Shown piece after piece: positions 44,245 through 53,353 of a stretch of 64,000 nt of DNA. The position numbers and the translations under genes were made by a program. This DNA is from Chitinophagaceae bacterium 26-R-25 (GTDB lineage: Bacteria; Bacteroidota; Bacteroidia; Chitinophagales; Chitinophagaceae), in contig JARWSJ010000001.1 in NCBI GenBank assembly GCA_029906195.1, positions 2,542,001 through 2,606,000 of the forward strand. Direction: 5' to 3'. Each line of letters begins with the position of its first letter. The first letter of the stretch is position 1. A model generated the notes under the pieces. It was not told the origin of the DNA, ran no database searches, and saw only the letters and a list, made by a program, of their open reading frames with translations.

Positions 44245-44514
44245 TTACATTTTTTTACTTGAGTGTCCTTTGAAGTTACGAGTTGGTGCAAATTCACCTA
44301 GTTTGTGACCAACCATAAATTCAGTTACGTATACCGGGATAAACTTGTTACCGTTGTGTACCGCAAATGTGTGGCCTACGAAATCTGGAGAAATAGTAGA
44401 ACGACGGCTCCAGGTTTTGATAACACCCTTCTTTGCTTTGCCTTCGTTTATTGCTACCACTTTGCCCTCAAGTTTGGTGGCGATGTAAGGACCTTTTTTA
44501 ATTGAACGAGCCAT
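44245..44514 (-). CDS. rpsS: 30S ribosomal protein S19
   Basis: 89 residues. [19 protein letters not shown] and [53 protein letters not shown] are diagnostic. Confidence 0.98.
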   Translation of the reverse strand: MARSIKKGPYIATKLEGKVVAINEGKAKKGVIKTWSRRSTISPDFVGHTFAVHNGNKFIPVYVTEFMVGHKLGEFAPTRNFKGHSSKKM

Positions 44515-44576
44515 GCTATTTTATTTATCGTTTATTTGTCCCAGTCCGAAGGCCGGGACCATTTTAACTATTATAA

Positions 44577-45416
44577 TTATTTAGAAAGTTTTTTACCGTT
44601 GCTACGTTGGATGATCAGTTTGTCACTTCCTTTTCCTTTCGTACGAGTTTTTAAACCTCTTGATTTTTGACCAGTTCTAGAACGAGGCTGACCACCTGAA
44701 GCTCTACCTTCACCACCACCCATTGGGTGATCTACAGGGTTCATAGCTACACCACGAACGCGAGGGCGAATACCTTTCCACACATTTCTACCTGCTTTAC
44801 CCATGCTCTGCAAGTTGTGGTCGCTGTTAGAAACAACACCTACAGTTGCGTAGCAATTGATCAATACTTTTCTCAATTCGCCAGAAGGCATTTTCAATAC
44901 TGCGTATTTCTCTTCCTTGGCGTTCAATTGGGCAGAAGTACCAGCACTTTTTGCCATTTTACCACCCTGACCTGGTTGCAATTCGATGTTGTGAACGTTA
45001 GTACCCAAAGGCATGTTCTTCATCATCAAAGCATTTCCAATTTCAGGTGCTACTGCATCACCGCTGATCACTTTCGTTCCAACTTGCAATCCCTGAGGAG
45101 CAATGATGTAACGTTTTTCACCATCAGCATAGTTCAACAATGCGATGAATGCTGTACGGTTTGGATCGTATTCAATAGAAACTACTGTAGCTTCGATATC
45201 TTTCTTGTTACGTTTGAAATCTACAAGGCGATATTGTTTTTTGTGACCACCTCCAATATAACGCATTGCTCTTCTACCCTGGAAGTTTCTACCACCAGTA
45301 CGTTTCATTGGCTCCAGCAAACTTTTTTCCGGAGTGTCGCTTGTGATTTCTGCGTATGCATTTCCTACTCTCCAGCGTGTGCCGGCTGTCATAGGTTTAT
45401 ATTTCTTAAGTGCCAT
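44577..45416 (-). CDS. rplB: 50S ribosomal protein L2
   Basis: 279 residues. N-terminal OB region and the SH3-like domain; [28 protein letters not shown] near the C-terminus contains the His important for peptidyl transfer. A perfect 14-bp palindrome GGCAGTTAACTGCC (45436-45449) lies 20 bp upstream of the start in the rplW-rplB gap. Confidence 0.98.
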   Translation of the reverse strand: MALKKYKPMTAGTRWRVGNAYAEITSDTPEKSLLEPMKRTGGRNFQGRRAMRYIGGGHKKQYRLVDFKRNKKDIEATVVSIEYDPNRTAFIALLNYADGEKRYIIAPQGLQVGTKVISGDAVAPEIGNALMMKNMPLGTNVHNIELQPGQGGKMAKSAGTSAQLNAKEEKYAVLKMPSGELRKVLINCYATVGVVSNSDHNLQSMGKAGRNVWKGIRPRVRGVAMNPVDHPMGGGEGRASGGQPRSRTGQKSRGLKTRTKGKGSDKLIIQRSNGKKLSK

Positions 45417-45475
45417 TGTCTGTTTTAACTTTTGCGGCAGTTAACTGCCATTCTTAATTTAATTAGATTCAACTA

Positions 45476-45775
45476 TTAAATTGCGCCGTAAAGGTCAATT
45501 GCTTCACCTTCGGCGATCGTGATCAAAGCTTTTTTATAAGCAGGCTTGCGACCTTGGATATAACCAGCTTTTGTAAAACGATTTTTTGCTTTGCTTGGAA
45601 CAACAGCAGTATTCACATCAATTACAGATACACCGTAAAATTCTTCAACTGCTTTCTTAATTTCCAATTTATTAGCCTTTCTGTTAACTTTAAAAGCATA
45701 TCTTCTCAGCTTTTCTTGCTGTGCGTTTGCTTTTTCTGTCAAAATTGGCTTTACTAATACTTCAGAAAGTTTCAT
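45476..45775 (-). CDS. rplW: 50S ribosomal protein L23
   Basis: 99 residues. VLVKPILTEKANAQQEKLRRYAFKVNRKANKLEIKKAVEEFYGV, and a tail GYIQGRKPAYKKALITIAEGEAIDLY. At the tunnel exit; docking site for trigger factor and SRP. Confidence 0.97.
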   Translation of the reverse strand: MKLSEVLVKPILTEKANAQQEKLRRYAFKVNRKANKLEIKKAVEEFYGVSVIDVNTAVVPSKAKNRFTKAGYIQGRKPAYKKALITIAEGEAIDLYGAI

Positions 45776-45802
45776 TTCTTTCTTATTTATATTTTAATTC
45801 AA

Positions 45803-46441
45803 TTATACATTTACTTCAGCTTCGTCTTCAGAGAAGATTTTCGCTGTTGTTTCACTAAGTACAAGAACATCTGCGTTTACGATGTCGTAAGTGTTGATGT
45901 CGCTCAAAGTAACACCTTCAACACCTGGGATGTTTCTCAAAGACAAGTAAACATTATCAGTGTATTCAGGAAGAACAAACAATGATTTTTTACCATTGAT
46001 GCTAAGTGCTGTTAATGCACCAGCGAAGTCCTTGGTTTTTGGAGCGTCAAGCTTGATGTCTTCAACAACAACGATAGCGTTAGCTTTCGCTTTGTATGCA
46101 AGAGCAGACATTTTAGCAAGATCTTTCACTTTACGGTTCAATTTGATATCGTAAGCGTGAGGTTTAGGTCCGAAGATTGTACCACCACCTTTGTATAGAG
46201 GGTTACGGATGTTACCTTTACGGCTACCACCAGTACCTTTTTGCTTGTGAAGTTTACGGCTTGCACCCTTTACTTCCGCACGAGTTTTTACTTTGTGTGT
46301 ACCTTGACGCTGAGCAGCGAGGTATTGTTTCACAGCAAGATAAATAACGTGATCATTCGGCTCGATTCCGAAAATTTCTTCGGGCAATTCAACCGTTCTG
46401 CCGGTCTTTTGTCCTTTTATATTTAAAATATCTACTTGCAT
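45803..46441 (-). CDS. rplD: 50S ribosomal protein L4
   Basis: 212 residues. KTRAEVKGASRKLHKQKGTGGSRKGNIRNPLYKGGGTIFGPKPHAYDIKLNRKVK is the tunnel loop and conserved core. In E. coli L4 represses its operon; a structured leader lies upstream of rplC, two genes before rplW. Confidence 0.98.
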   Translation of the reverse strand: MQVDILNIKGQKTGRTVELPEEIFGIEPNDHVIYLAVKQYLAAQRQGTHKVKTRAEVKGASRKLHKQKGTGGSRKGNIRNPLYKGGGTIFGPKPHAYDIKLNRKVKDLAKMSALAYKAKANAIVVVEDIKLDAPKTKDFAGALTALSINGKKSLFVLPEYTDNVYLSLRNIPGVEGVTLSDINTYDIVNADVLVLSETTAKIFSEDEAEVNV

Positions 46442-46460
46442 CTTTTTTCAGATTAAAAGT

Positions 46461-47078
46461 TTACTTCTGGATTAAAACAATAGAACCGTTATGACCTGGT
46501 ACAGATCCACTAACGAGGATGTAATTTTTATCAGCAAAAATTTTCAGGACTTTCAAGCCTTTCATTTTTACTCTGTCACCACCCATGCGGCCTGCCATGC
46601 GCACACCTTTCATTACACGGGAAGCGTCAGAAGAGTTACCCAAGGAACCTGGAGCTCTTTGACGATCGTGCTGACCGTGAGAAGCGCCGCCAACCCCACT
46701 GAACCCGTGACGTTTAACAACACCCTGGAAACCTTTACCTTTTGTAGTACCAACTACTTCAACATTTTCACCTTCAGTGAAAATCTCTACGGTAACTGCT
46801 TCACCCAGAACTTTTTCTATTGAATAATCGCGAAACTCTTTTACGAATTTTTTAGCGCTTGTGTTAGCTTTTGCGAAGTGATTGATTTCGGCTTTAGGAG
46901 CGTGTTTTTCTTTTTTGTCGCCGAATGCTAATTGCAGGGCATCGTAGCCATCTGTCTCTTTTGTTTTAACCTGCGTAACAACGCAAGGACCGGCTTCAAT
47001 GATGGTACAAGCTGTTTGCTTGCCATCGGGACTGAAGATGCTGGTCATGCCAATCTTTTTACCAATAATCGCTTTCAT
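46461..47078 (-). CDS. rplC: 50S ribosomal protein L3
   Basis: 205 residues. [15 protein letters not shown] start; [35 protein letters not shown] holds the Gln methylated by PrmB in other bacteria. Preceded by a 331-bp structured gap after rpsJ, so its expression may be partly separate. Confidence 0.98.
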   Translation of the reverse strand: MKAIIGKKIGMTSIFSPDGKQTACTIIEAGPCVVTQVKTKETDGYDALQLAFGDKKEKHAPKAEINHFAKANTSAKKFVKEFRDYSIEKVLGEAVTVEIFTEGENVEVVGTTKGKGFQGVVKRHGFSGVGGASHGQHDRQRAPGSLGNSSDASRVMKGVRMAGRMGGDRVKMKGLKVLKIFADKNYILVSGSVPGHNGSIVLIQK

Positions 47079-47409
47079 GTTCTTTGTTTGCGCTGTAAGG
47101 TTGAAAGGACAATCTTTTATAATAGTACCGGAGAGGTATCTAATATTAGGACTTCAATCCCCGTTTAACAACCGACCTTTTCCGTTTTGCGACTGAACTT
47201 GTAGTATAATGTCGCTGGAAGTACCGGCAGTAAACAAACCCTGAACAGCTTGTTTATATTTTTTTATTCGCTGACCAAAGCAATATGCTTTGATCAATAT
47301 TTTACAATCAGAGCTCTTTTCTCCCGATCTGTAGATCGGGATTGAGAGATAATTTTTATTTTAAGAACTTTTTTTTCCCGCTAACCGGGATGTCAAACGA
47401 ATCTGATGA
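47079..47409 (-). promoter_or_regulatory. Structured leader between rpsJ and rplC
   Basis: No ORF of note. Stems visible: TAAACAA/TTGTTTA (47231-47237, 47250-47256), CAAAGCA/TGCTTTG (47276-47282, 47286-47292), TCCCGATC/GATCGGGA (47322-47329, 47334-47341) and TCCCG/CGGGA (47376-47380, 47386-47390). None is followed by a T run on the minus strand, so read-through from rpsJ is likely. Candidate ribosomal-protein leader. Confidence 0.5.
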
Positions 47410-47715
47410 TTACGCTTTGATTTCAACTTCCACACCAGAAGGCAGATCAAGTTTAGAAAGAGCATCTACAGTTCTTGAAGAAGAAGTATAGATATCTAAT
47501 AAACGTTTGTGAGTGCACAATTGGAACTGTTCACGTGCCTTTTTATTTACGTGCGGGGAACGCAAAACTGTAAAGATCTTTTTATGAGTAGGTAAAGGAA
47601 TTGGACCTGTAACTACTGCTCCTGTGCTACGAACTGTTTTTACGATTTTTTCAGCAGATTTATCTACCAGATTGTGATCGTAAGATTGTAATTTAATTCT
47701 GATTCGCTGTGACAT
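47410..47715 (-). CDS. rpsJ: 30S ribosomal protein S10
   Basis: 101 residues from the ATG at 47715 ([25 protein letters not shown]); upstream in-frame codons overlap the promoter and are not used. [33 protein letters not shown] is diagnostic. First gene of the S10-spc cluster here; the upstream neighbour is an unrelated divergent gene rather than fusA or tuf. Confidence 0.97.
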   Translation of the reverse strand: MSQRIRIKLQSYDHNLVDKSAEKIVKTVRSTGAVVTGPIPLPTHKKIFTVLRSPHVNKKAREQFQLCTHKRLLDIYTSSSRTVDALSKLDLPSGVEVEIKA

Positions 47716-47744
47716 ACGTAAAATCCAACTTTTAATTGGGAGTG

Positions 47745-47776
47745 CAAAGGTAAGAGGATGTGATATAACATCAAAA
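47745..47776 (-). promoter_or_regulatory. Promoter of the S10-spc operon
   Basis: Minus strand TTTTG (47776-47772), 19-nt spacer, TACCTTTG (47752-47745): a near-perfect Bacteroidota promoter about 30 bp before rpsJ. Confidence 0.8.
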
Positions 47777-47969
47777 TATTTTGAAAACATTTTTTAGTAA
47801 TCAGCCAATTAATGATGGCTTTTAACAAAATTTGCCCTCAGTTTATCCACCTCTCTGCCCTCCCCTTGGTTAAAAAAAGTTACGCAAGTTACGGAAATAA
47901 TATGACTCGGCGCGAGTTATTTTCTATTAAGAATAATTTATAAACAATTGAAAATTAATAAATTAAAAG

Positions 47970-48869
47970 ATGACGTACCAAATTTTGGGGAAATTGGATT
48001 TGGCGATCAGCAAAGTTGGTTTCGGCTGCATGTCGCTTCAAAAAAATTATTATGCCGAGAATGAAAAATTGTTACTGAGAGCATTCGAAAAGGGGATTAA
48101 TTTTTTTGACACGGCAGATTTATACGATAATGGCGAAAACGAAATAACCCTGGGAAGGGCTTTAAAATCAATTCGGGAGAGGGTAATTGTTTCCACGAAA
48201 GTCGGTAATCAAATGCGGCCAGATGGAAAGAGCTGGGATTGGAACCCGACTAAAAATTATATCCTTTCGGAGGTGAACGAAAGCTTGAAACGTCTGCAAA
48301 CAGACTATATCGATTTATATCAATTGCATGGTGGTACAATTGGCGACCCGATAGATGAGACAATCGAGGCATTCGAAATATTGAAGCAACAAGGCAAGAT
48401 TCGGTTTTATGGGATCTCGTCTATACGGCCCAATGTAATCAGGGAATATGTTAAGCGCTCCGATATTGCGAGTGTGATGATGCAATATAGTCTCCTGGAC
48501 CGCAGACCTGAACAAACCTGTTTCCCACTTTTGCAGGAAAATAGTATCGGTGTTCTGGTGAGGGGCTCTTTAGCAAAAGGGATTTTGACAGGTAAGTCTG
48601 CTGATAATTATTTGGACTACAACCAGTTGGAAATCAACAAGGCTGCCGACCGCATTAGAGAATTTTCAACAAATGACCGAACCCCGGCACAAATAGCTAT
48701 TCAATTTGCGTTGCATCACCCTGTAGTCACTAGTGCTGTCGTTGGAATTCGCACCGAGGAGCAATTAGATGACGCAATTGGCGCGGTGGAAAAACCTATG
48801 CTTACCGAAGAGGAGCGCTCCCAAATTGCTCAGACAGTTCCGGTGAATTATTATACGGAGCACCTATAG
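47970..48869 (+). CDS. Aldo/keto reductase
   Basis: 299 residues, (beta/alpha)8 barrel using NADPH. GINFFDTADLYDNGENEITLGRAL contains the catalytic Asp and Tyr; STKVGNQM the Lys; YIDLYQLHGG the His. GVLVRGSLAKGILTG and TSAVVGIRTEEQLDDAIGA form the cofactor site. Substrate unknown. Its stop is directly adjacent to the rlmB stop on the other strand, with no base between. Confidence 0.9.
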   Translation: MTYQILGKLDLAISKVGFGCMSLQKNYYAENEKLLLRAFEKGINFFDTADLYDNGENEITLGRALKSIRERVIVSTKVGNQMRPDGKSWDWNPTKNYILSEVNESLKRLQTDYIDLYQLHGGTIGDPIDETIEAFEILKQQGKIRFYGISSIRPNVIREYVKRSDIASVMMQYSLLDRRPEQTCFPLLQENSIGVLVRGSLAKGILTGKSADNYLDYNQLEINKAADRIREFSTNDRTPAQIAIQFALHHPVVTSAVVGIRTEEQLDDAIGAVEKPMLTEEERSQIAQTVPVNYYTEHL

Positions 48870-49637
48870 TTATAGGCGCTGTTTCATTGCTTCATAAAGG
48901 ATCATGCCGGTTGCAACGGACACGTTTAAGGATTCAAAGTTGCCTGCCATTGGAATATTAAAGTTCTGATCACAGATCTTCATGAGCGCCGGCGTTACGC
49001 CTTTATCTTCGCTGCCCATAACGACAGCGCAAGGTTCACTAAAATCAAGTTCAAAGACTTTTGCAGAGGCTGTCATTTCGCTGGCAAATACTTTTATGCC
49101 ATTCATGTGGAGTTCGTCAACCGCTTTCATCAAGCTATTTACGCGGCATACGGCAATTTTCTCAAGCGCACCTGCTGAAGTTGTGATCGCATCTTCGTTT
49201 AGGGCCCCTACCCCTTTGTCTGGAATTATAATTGCCTGTACCCCACAGCAGTATGCAGTCCTAGCGATGGCACCGATGTTACGAATGTCTGTAACACCAT
49301 CTAATATTACGAATAGTGGAGTTTGGCCTTTATCAACAATGAAAGAAATTACCTGCTGGAGATCCTGGTATTGTATTTTGGAAATTACAGCTACGCAACC
49401 CTCGTGGTCCTGAATGTTAAAACCATTCAATTTTTCAACCGGCACTTTGTTTATGGGAACATTGTGTTGCTGAGCCAGTTTGACTATATCACCTGCAGCC
49501 GCTGCTCCAAGTGTTTGTTGCAAATAAATGCGCTCTAATTGTTTGCCCGTTTTCAATGCATTGATAACGGCTTCTCTTCCTATAACCAAAGAACTCTTCT
49601 TGGGTCTGCTTTGTTGCTGCTGTCTGAAATTTTTCAC
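48870..49637 (-). CDS. rlmB: 23S rRNA 2'-O-ribose methyltransferase, RlmB/TrmH family
   Basis: 255 residues from the GTG at 49637; no ATG exists before the conserved LVIGREAVINALKTGKQLERIY. N-terminal substrate-binding domain about 20-95, then the SPOUT domain with LDGVTDIRNIGAIARTAYCCGVQAIIIP, CAVVMGSEDKGVTPALM and IPMAGNFESLNVSVATGMILYEAM, the three SpoU motifs. The -7 box TACTTTTG ends only 5 nt before the GTG, so the mRNA may be nearly leaderless. Probably methylates G2251 of 23S rRNA. Confidence 0.9.
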   Translation of the reverse strand: MKNFRQQQQSRPKKSSLVIGREAVINALKTGKQLERIYLQQTLGAAAAGDIVKLAQQHNVPINKVPVEKLNGFNIQDHEGCVAVISKIQYQDLQQVISFIVDKGQTPLFVILDGVTDIRNIGAIARTAYCCGVQAIIIPDKGVGALNEDAITTSAGALEKIAVCRVNSLMKAVDELHMNGIKVFASEMTASAKVFELDFSEPCAVVMGSEDKGVTPALMKICDQNFNIPMAGNFESLNVSVATGMILYEAMKQRL

Positions 49638-49641
49638 GGTG

Positions 49642-49649
49642 CAAAAGTA
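49642..49649 (-). promoter_or_regulatory. -7 box of rlmB
   Basis: TACTTTTG on the minus strand, matching TAnnTTTG, almost touching the GTG start at 49637. Confidence 0.5.
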
Positions 49650-49656
49650 GGATATA

Positions 49657-49798
49657 AGTGGAGAGTTGAAAATTGAAAATGAAGAAGAACGCAGATTTTC
49701 ATGATTTTCATGATTTGATATGATTTTTGAGCCAGGAAATTGATTTTGAAATACCATCTCGTGTCTTGAACATCTTGAAGACCTGCGTCCTTTCAATA
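49657..49798. repeat. Word repeat and partial ATCTGCG-family element
   Basis: GAGAGTTGAAAATTG words (about 49660-49680), then GAACGCAGATTTTCATGATT words (49686 on) as in the element at 63010, and a degenerate partner near 49771-49795 (CATCTTGAAGACCTGCGTCC). Confidence 0.7.
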
Positions 49799-49801
49799 CA
49801 T

Positions 49802-49833
49802 AAAAAAAATCCCCTTGCTTGCGCAAAGGGATT
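49802..49833 (-). terminator. metK terminator
   Basis: AATCCCTTTGC/GCAAGGGGATT on the minus strand (one wobble), loop of 4 nt, then a T run; 21 bp after the metK stop. Confidence 0.9.
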
Positions 49834-49854
49834 GTAGTTTATTATTTGATTCGA

Positions 49855-51108
49855 TTATTTCAAACCGAACTCTTTTTTAACTTTTGCTACGTGATCAAGT
49901 TTTTCCCATGTGAATAGTTCAACTTTCACATTTTTCTCTTTGCCATCCGGAGTTTTGAAAGTTTTTGTAACTACTTCCGGCTTGCGGCCCATGTGTCCGT
50001 AAGCAGCAGTTTCGCTGTAGATCGGCGTACGCAATTTCAAGCGTTGCTCGATGAAGTAAGGACGCATGTCGAACAGTTTAGAAACGCGTTTTGCGATTTC
50101 GCCGTCAGACAATTTTACTTTAGCAGTACCATAAGTATTTACGTAAATGCTTGTTGGCTGAGCAACACCGATAGCGTAAGAAACCTGTACCAATACTTCG
50201 TCGCAAAGACCAGCAGCTACAAGGTTTTTAGCGATGTGTCGAGTTGCGTAAGCAGCAGAACGGTCAACTTTGGAAGGATCTTTACCGCTGAACGCACCAC
50301 CACCGTGTGCACCTTTGCCACCGTAAGTATCAACGATGATTTTACGGCCAGTCAATCCTGTATCGCCGTGTGGTCCACCGATTACGAATTTACCAGTTGG
50401 ATTGATGTGGTATTTGATACCATCATTAAACAACTTAGCGTATTTTTTATATTTAGTTTTTACGCGAGGAATGAGGATTGAAATGATGTCTTTCTGGATC
50501 TTATCCTGCATTTTAGCTTCTGTATCGAAGTCGTCGTGCTGAGTAGAAACAACGATTGCGTCGATGCGAACTGGTCTATTCTTGTCGTCGTACTCAAGAG
50601 TTACCTGGCTTTTAGCATCAGGACGCAAGTATTTGATTTGCTTGTTTTCTCTTCTCAATGCAGCCAATTCAAGCAAGATCTTGTGTGCAAGATCAAGTGC
50701 CAATGGCATATAATCTTCAGTTTCGTTGGTTGCGTAACCGAACATCATTCCCTGGTCACCCGCACCTTGTTCTTCTTTTTTCTTTTTATCAACACCCTGG
50801 TTGATGTCAGAAGATTGCTCGTGGATAGCAGAAAACACGCCGCAGCTGTTAGCTTCGAACATGTATTCGCTTTTTGTGTAACCGATTTTACGGATTACAC
50901 CTCTTGCGATTTCCTGTACATCGAGATATGCTTTTGATTTTACTTCTCCGGCCAAAACCACTTGTCCGGTTGTAACCAGCGTTTCGCAAGCCACTTTAGA
51001 GTTTGGATCGAAGGCTAAAAAGTTATCAATCAAGGCATCTGAGATCTGATCGGCCACTTTATCCGGATGGCCCTCTGAAACGCTTTCAGAAGTAAACAAA
51101 TAAGGCAT
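49855..51108 (-). CDS. metK: S-adenosylmethionine synthetase
   Basis: 417 residues, makes SAM from methionine and [27 protein letters not shown] is the start with the catalytic His; [18 protein letters not shown] is signature 1; [33 protein letters not shown] is signature 2. Longer than E. coli MetK, with insertions typical of Bacteroidota. Its leader has a 13-bp perfect hairpin but no recognisable SAM riboswitch. Confidence 0.97.
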   Translation of the reverse strand: MPYLFTSESVSEGHPDKVADQISDALIDNFLAFDPNSKVACETLVTTGQVVLAGEVKSKAYLDVQEIARGVIRKIGYTKSEYMFEANSCGVFSAIHEQSSDINQGVDKKKKEEQGAGDQGMMFGYATNETEDYMPLALDLAHKILLELAALRRENKQIKYLRPDAKSQVTLEYDDKNRPVRIDAIVVSTQHDDFDTEAKMQDKIQKDIISILIPRVKTKYKKYAKLFNDGIKYHINPTGKFVIGGPHGDTGLTGRKIIVDTYGGKGAHGGGAFSGKDPSKVDRSAAYATRHIAKNLVAAGLCDEVLVQVSYAIGVAQPTSIYVNTYGTAKVKLSDGEIAKRVSKLFDMRPYFIEQRLKLRTPIYSETAAYGHMGRKPEVVTKTFKTPDGKEKNVKVELFTWEKLDHVAKVKKEFGLK

Positions 51109-51140
51109 GATTCTAATTTTGTTGGTTTATTTATTAATGC

Positions 51141-51204
51141 AAAATCCATTAATCATTAAGTAAGCAAACGATTAATGGATTTTAATAAAATCGTGACAAA
51201 GATA
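51141..51204 (-). promoter_or_regulatory. metK promoter and leader hairpin
   Basis: TATCTTTG -7 box (51204-51197, minus). Shortly downstream AAAATCCATTAAT (51183-51171) pairs perfectly with ATTAATGGATTTT (51153-51141) over a 17-nt loop, 32 nt before the ATG. Confidence 0.6.
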
Positions 51205-51355
51205 ATCGCCAGTTTGATATTTTAGAATTTTAAACATCAATTTAATGGTAAAATATAGGTTATTAAATACTTTAAACGTTTCAAACATACCTAAAAACCA
51301 CGAAAACAAAAGTCTATAAAATTAATAGAGTTCTAAATATATCTTCAAAAAAGTC

Positions 51356-51385
51356 AATAAAAAAGCCTGTTTTGTCAACAGGCTT
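51356..51385 (-). terminator. Terminator of the glycogen synthase gene
   Basis: AAGCCTGT/ACAGGCTT (363-370, 378-385), followed on the minus strand by TTTTTATTG; 22 bp after the stop. Confidence 0.9.
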
Positions 51386-51407
51386 TGATTTTATTCTATA
51401 GAAGGTT

Positions 51408-52220
51408 CTATTTAGTAAGATCTGTATATAATTGTAAATAATCTGTAAGATCTGATTCTGCGTTGTATTGCAAAACTTTTTTACCGCGTACTTTACCAAA
51501 CTCTTCCACTAATTTTTTGTCTACTTTTTCTGAGCCGAATGTGATAGCATCTGCGCTTAACGCACCACCTCTGAACATATCGACGTTGCCTGGGTTCTTG
51601 AATGGCTCAAGGTCTTTTTCTTTTATTGTAGCATGGATGTTGGCAAATTTCGCAAAGTCTGCACCCAATTTTTCTTTAAAAGTAGTTTGGCCGATTGTGT
51701 AGATAACTTTGCTATGGCTGAAAACGGGCTCTTTCTTGTAAGCAGTTTTCAGATACATAGGGATCAAACCGGTCATCCAACCGCTGCAATGGATGATATC
51801 AGGAGGCCAACCGAATTTTTTTACAGTCTCTAAAGCGCCTTTACAGAAGAAAACAGTTCTTAGGCCGTTGTCATCATACCATTTTTCGCTTTCGTCAGCG
51901 AAAACAAATTTTCTTTTAAAAAGGTCTTCGTTATCAAGGAAGTATATCTGCAAACGTGCATTTGGCAGAGAAGCTACTTTGATCTGTAACGGATAGTCGT
52001 CATTATCAACCGATACATTTATACCAGATAAACGTACAACTTCATGGAGCCTGTGACGTCTTTCATTGATGGTACCAAACCGCGGCATAATACAACGCAC
52101 TTCAAAATTGTTGTCATTTGCTTTAATTGCCAGCCTGTTCACAATTTCAGAGAACTCTGTCATTTCCAGGTATGGAGACATTTCGTTGGCAATGAATAAA
52201 ATTCTTTTCTTTGTTGACAT
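51408..52220 (-). CDS. Glycogen/starch synthase, catalytic N-domain form
   Basis: 270 residues of the glycosyltransferase-5 N-domain: ILFIANEMSPYLEMTEFSEIVNRLA (about 7-31) replaces the usual KxGGLADV loop, which lacks the ADP-glucose-binding Lys-x-Gly-Gly. PDIIHCSGWMTGLIPMYLKT is the domain's HxxDW region in altered form. The C-terminal GT-B lobe is absent: usual glycogen synthases have about 480 residues. Short forms beside panC are common in Bacteroidota. Glycogen synthesis activity is therefore doubtful. Confidence 0.8.
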   Translation of the reverse strand: MSTKKRILFIANEMSPYLEMTEFSEIVNRLAIKANDNNFEVRCIMPRFGTINERRHRLHEVVRLSGINVSVDNDDYPLQIKVASLPNARLQIYFLDNEDLFKRKFVFADESEKWYDDNGLRTVFFCKGALETVKKFGWPPDIIHCSGWMTGLIPMYLKTAYKKEPVFSHSKVIYTIGQTTFKEKLGADFAKFANIHATIKEKDLEPFKNPGNVDMFRGGALSADAITFGSEKVDKKLVEEFGKVRGKKVLQYNAESDLTDYLQLYTDLTK

Positions 52221-52261
52221 TATCGGTATCGGTTATAAAAAAAGGAACTGAAAATAGTGTG

Positions 52262-52283
52262 CAAAGGTAAGACTTTTTACCTA
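52262..52283. promoter_or_regulatory. Divergent promoter region with inverted repeat
   Basis: TACCTTTG (52269-52262, minus) is the -7 box of the glycogen synthase gene. AGGTAA-GACTTT-TTACCT (52266-52283) is an inverted repeat overlapping it, between this gene and panC. Confidence 0.45.
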
Positions 52284-52327
52284 AAATAGGCTACTATCGT
52301 AATTTTCCGCTTATAAAAGCTCAAAAA

Positions 52328-53173
52328 ATGACTATAATCAAGGGAATTTCTGCGCTGCAGGAAAATGTTAGTTTCCTGAAAAACAACGGTAAAACCATCG
52401 GATTTGTCCCAACCATGGGTGCTTTGCACGAGGGGCACATCTCACTTATTGCCGCCTCTAAGGCTGAAAATGACATAACGGTTTGCAGCGTTTTTGTGAA
52501 TCCGACCCAGTTCAACGATCCTAAAGATTTTGAGAAATACCCAATAACGATTGAGGCAGATATTGAAAAACTGGAGCTTGCGGGCACAAATATTCTCTTT
52601 TTGCCTTCTGTTAAAGAGATGTATCCGGATGGGTTTGACAAGGCGCCGCATTACGACCTGGGGTTTATTGAAACTATTTTGGAGGGCAAATACAGGCCAG
52701 GGCATTTTCAGGGCGTTTGCCAGATTGTTCACAAGCTTTTGCTTGCTGTGCGTCCACATAATCTATATATGGGGCAAAAAGATTATCAGCAGTGCATGGT
52801 AATCAACAAATTGATAGAGCTTGAGCACCTCGAAACCAAGCTTCACACAAGACCCACGCTTCGCGAAAAGGATGGTTTGGCGATGAGCAGCCGCAATGTG
52901 CGTTTGAATGAGGAGGAAAGGAAAAATGCACTGACGATTTACCGGGTACTCAATTATTTGAAGGAGCACATTGAAAAAGAAAGCATTGCCTATTTACTTG
53001 ACAGAAGCAATTTGATGCTTACGGATAATAATTTCCGGCCGGATTATGTTTCTATCGCTGATGCTGAAACTCTCGCCCCTGTTGAAAACTGGGACGGACA
53101 TCAAAAAATCGTGGCTTTAATCGCAGCTTACCAGAATGAGGTGAGGTTGATTGATAATATGGTACTTGACTAA
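52328..53173 (+). CDS. panC: Pantothenate synthetase
   Basis: 281 residues, joins pantoate and beta-alanine with ATP. GFVPTMGALHEGHISLI contains the HxGH-type motif; FVNPTQFNDPKDFEKYP, GKYRPGHFQGVCQIVHKLL, YMGQKDYQQ and LREKDGLAMSSRNVRL are all conserved, the last being the KMSKS-like loop. Followed by panD across a 180-bp repeat-filled gap. The TAA stop abuts the TTGAAAG word repeat. Confidence 0.97.
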   Translation: MTIIKGISALQENVSFLKNNGKTIGFVPTMGALHEGHISLIAASKAENDITVCSVFVNPTQFNDPKDFEKYPITIEADIEKLELAGTNILFLPSVKEMYPDGFDKAPHYDLGFIETILEGKYRPGHFQGVCQIVHKLLLAVRPHNLYMGQKDYQQCMVINKLIELEHLETKLHTRPTLREKDGLAMSSRNVRLNEEERKNALTIYRVLNYLKEHIEKESIAYLLDRSNLMLTDNNFRPDYVSIADAETLAPVENWDGHQKIVALIAAYQNEVRLIDNMVLD

Positions 53174-53289
53174 TTGAAAGTTGAGAATTGAAAGTTGAAA
53201 GTTGTTTTGGTGTTGCAGTCGTGAGTGGCGGCAACGATTTAACTACTTTTTCTAACATTTTCAACTTTCAATTTTCAATTTTCAATTCT
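53172..53289. repeat. Inverted word repeat (TTGAAAGTTGAGAATTG) between panC and panD
   Basis: Left arm about 53172-53204, right arm about 53255-53289 with TTTTCAACTTTCAA words, core about 50 bp. Confidence 0.88.
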
Positions 53290-53353
53290 TCTCATCAATT
53301 CCCAAATTCTTCTTAGCTTGCACGCCGCTAAAAAGCGGTTTTAATTAAACAAG

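Noticed and set aside
44727-45428. Antisense ORF across rplB
   Set aside because: Shadow of rplB; composition is Thr/Ser/Phe noise.
37171-47715. Horizontally acquired island around the unusual gaps in the ribosomal cluster
   Set aside because: The genes are standard ribosomal proteins in standard order; only the spacers are odd.
51109-51407. SAM riboswitch before metK
   Set aside because: A hairpin is present, but no core of a known SAM class could be matched by eye.
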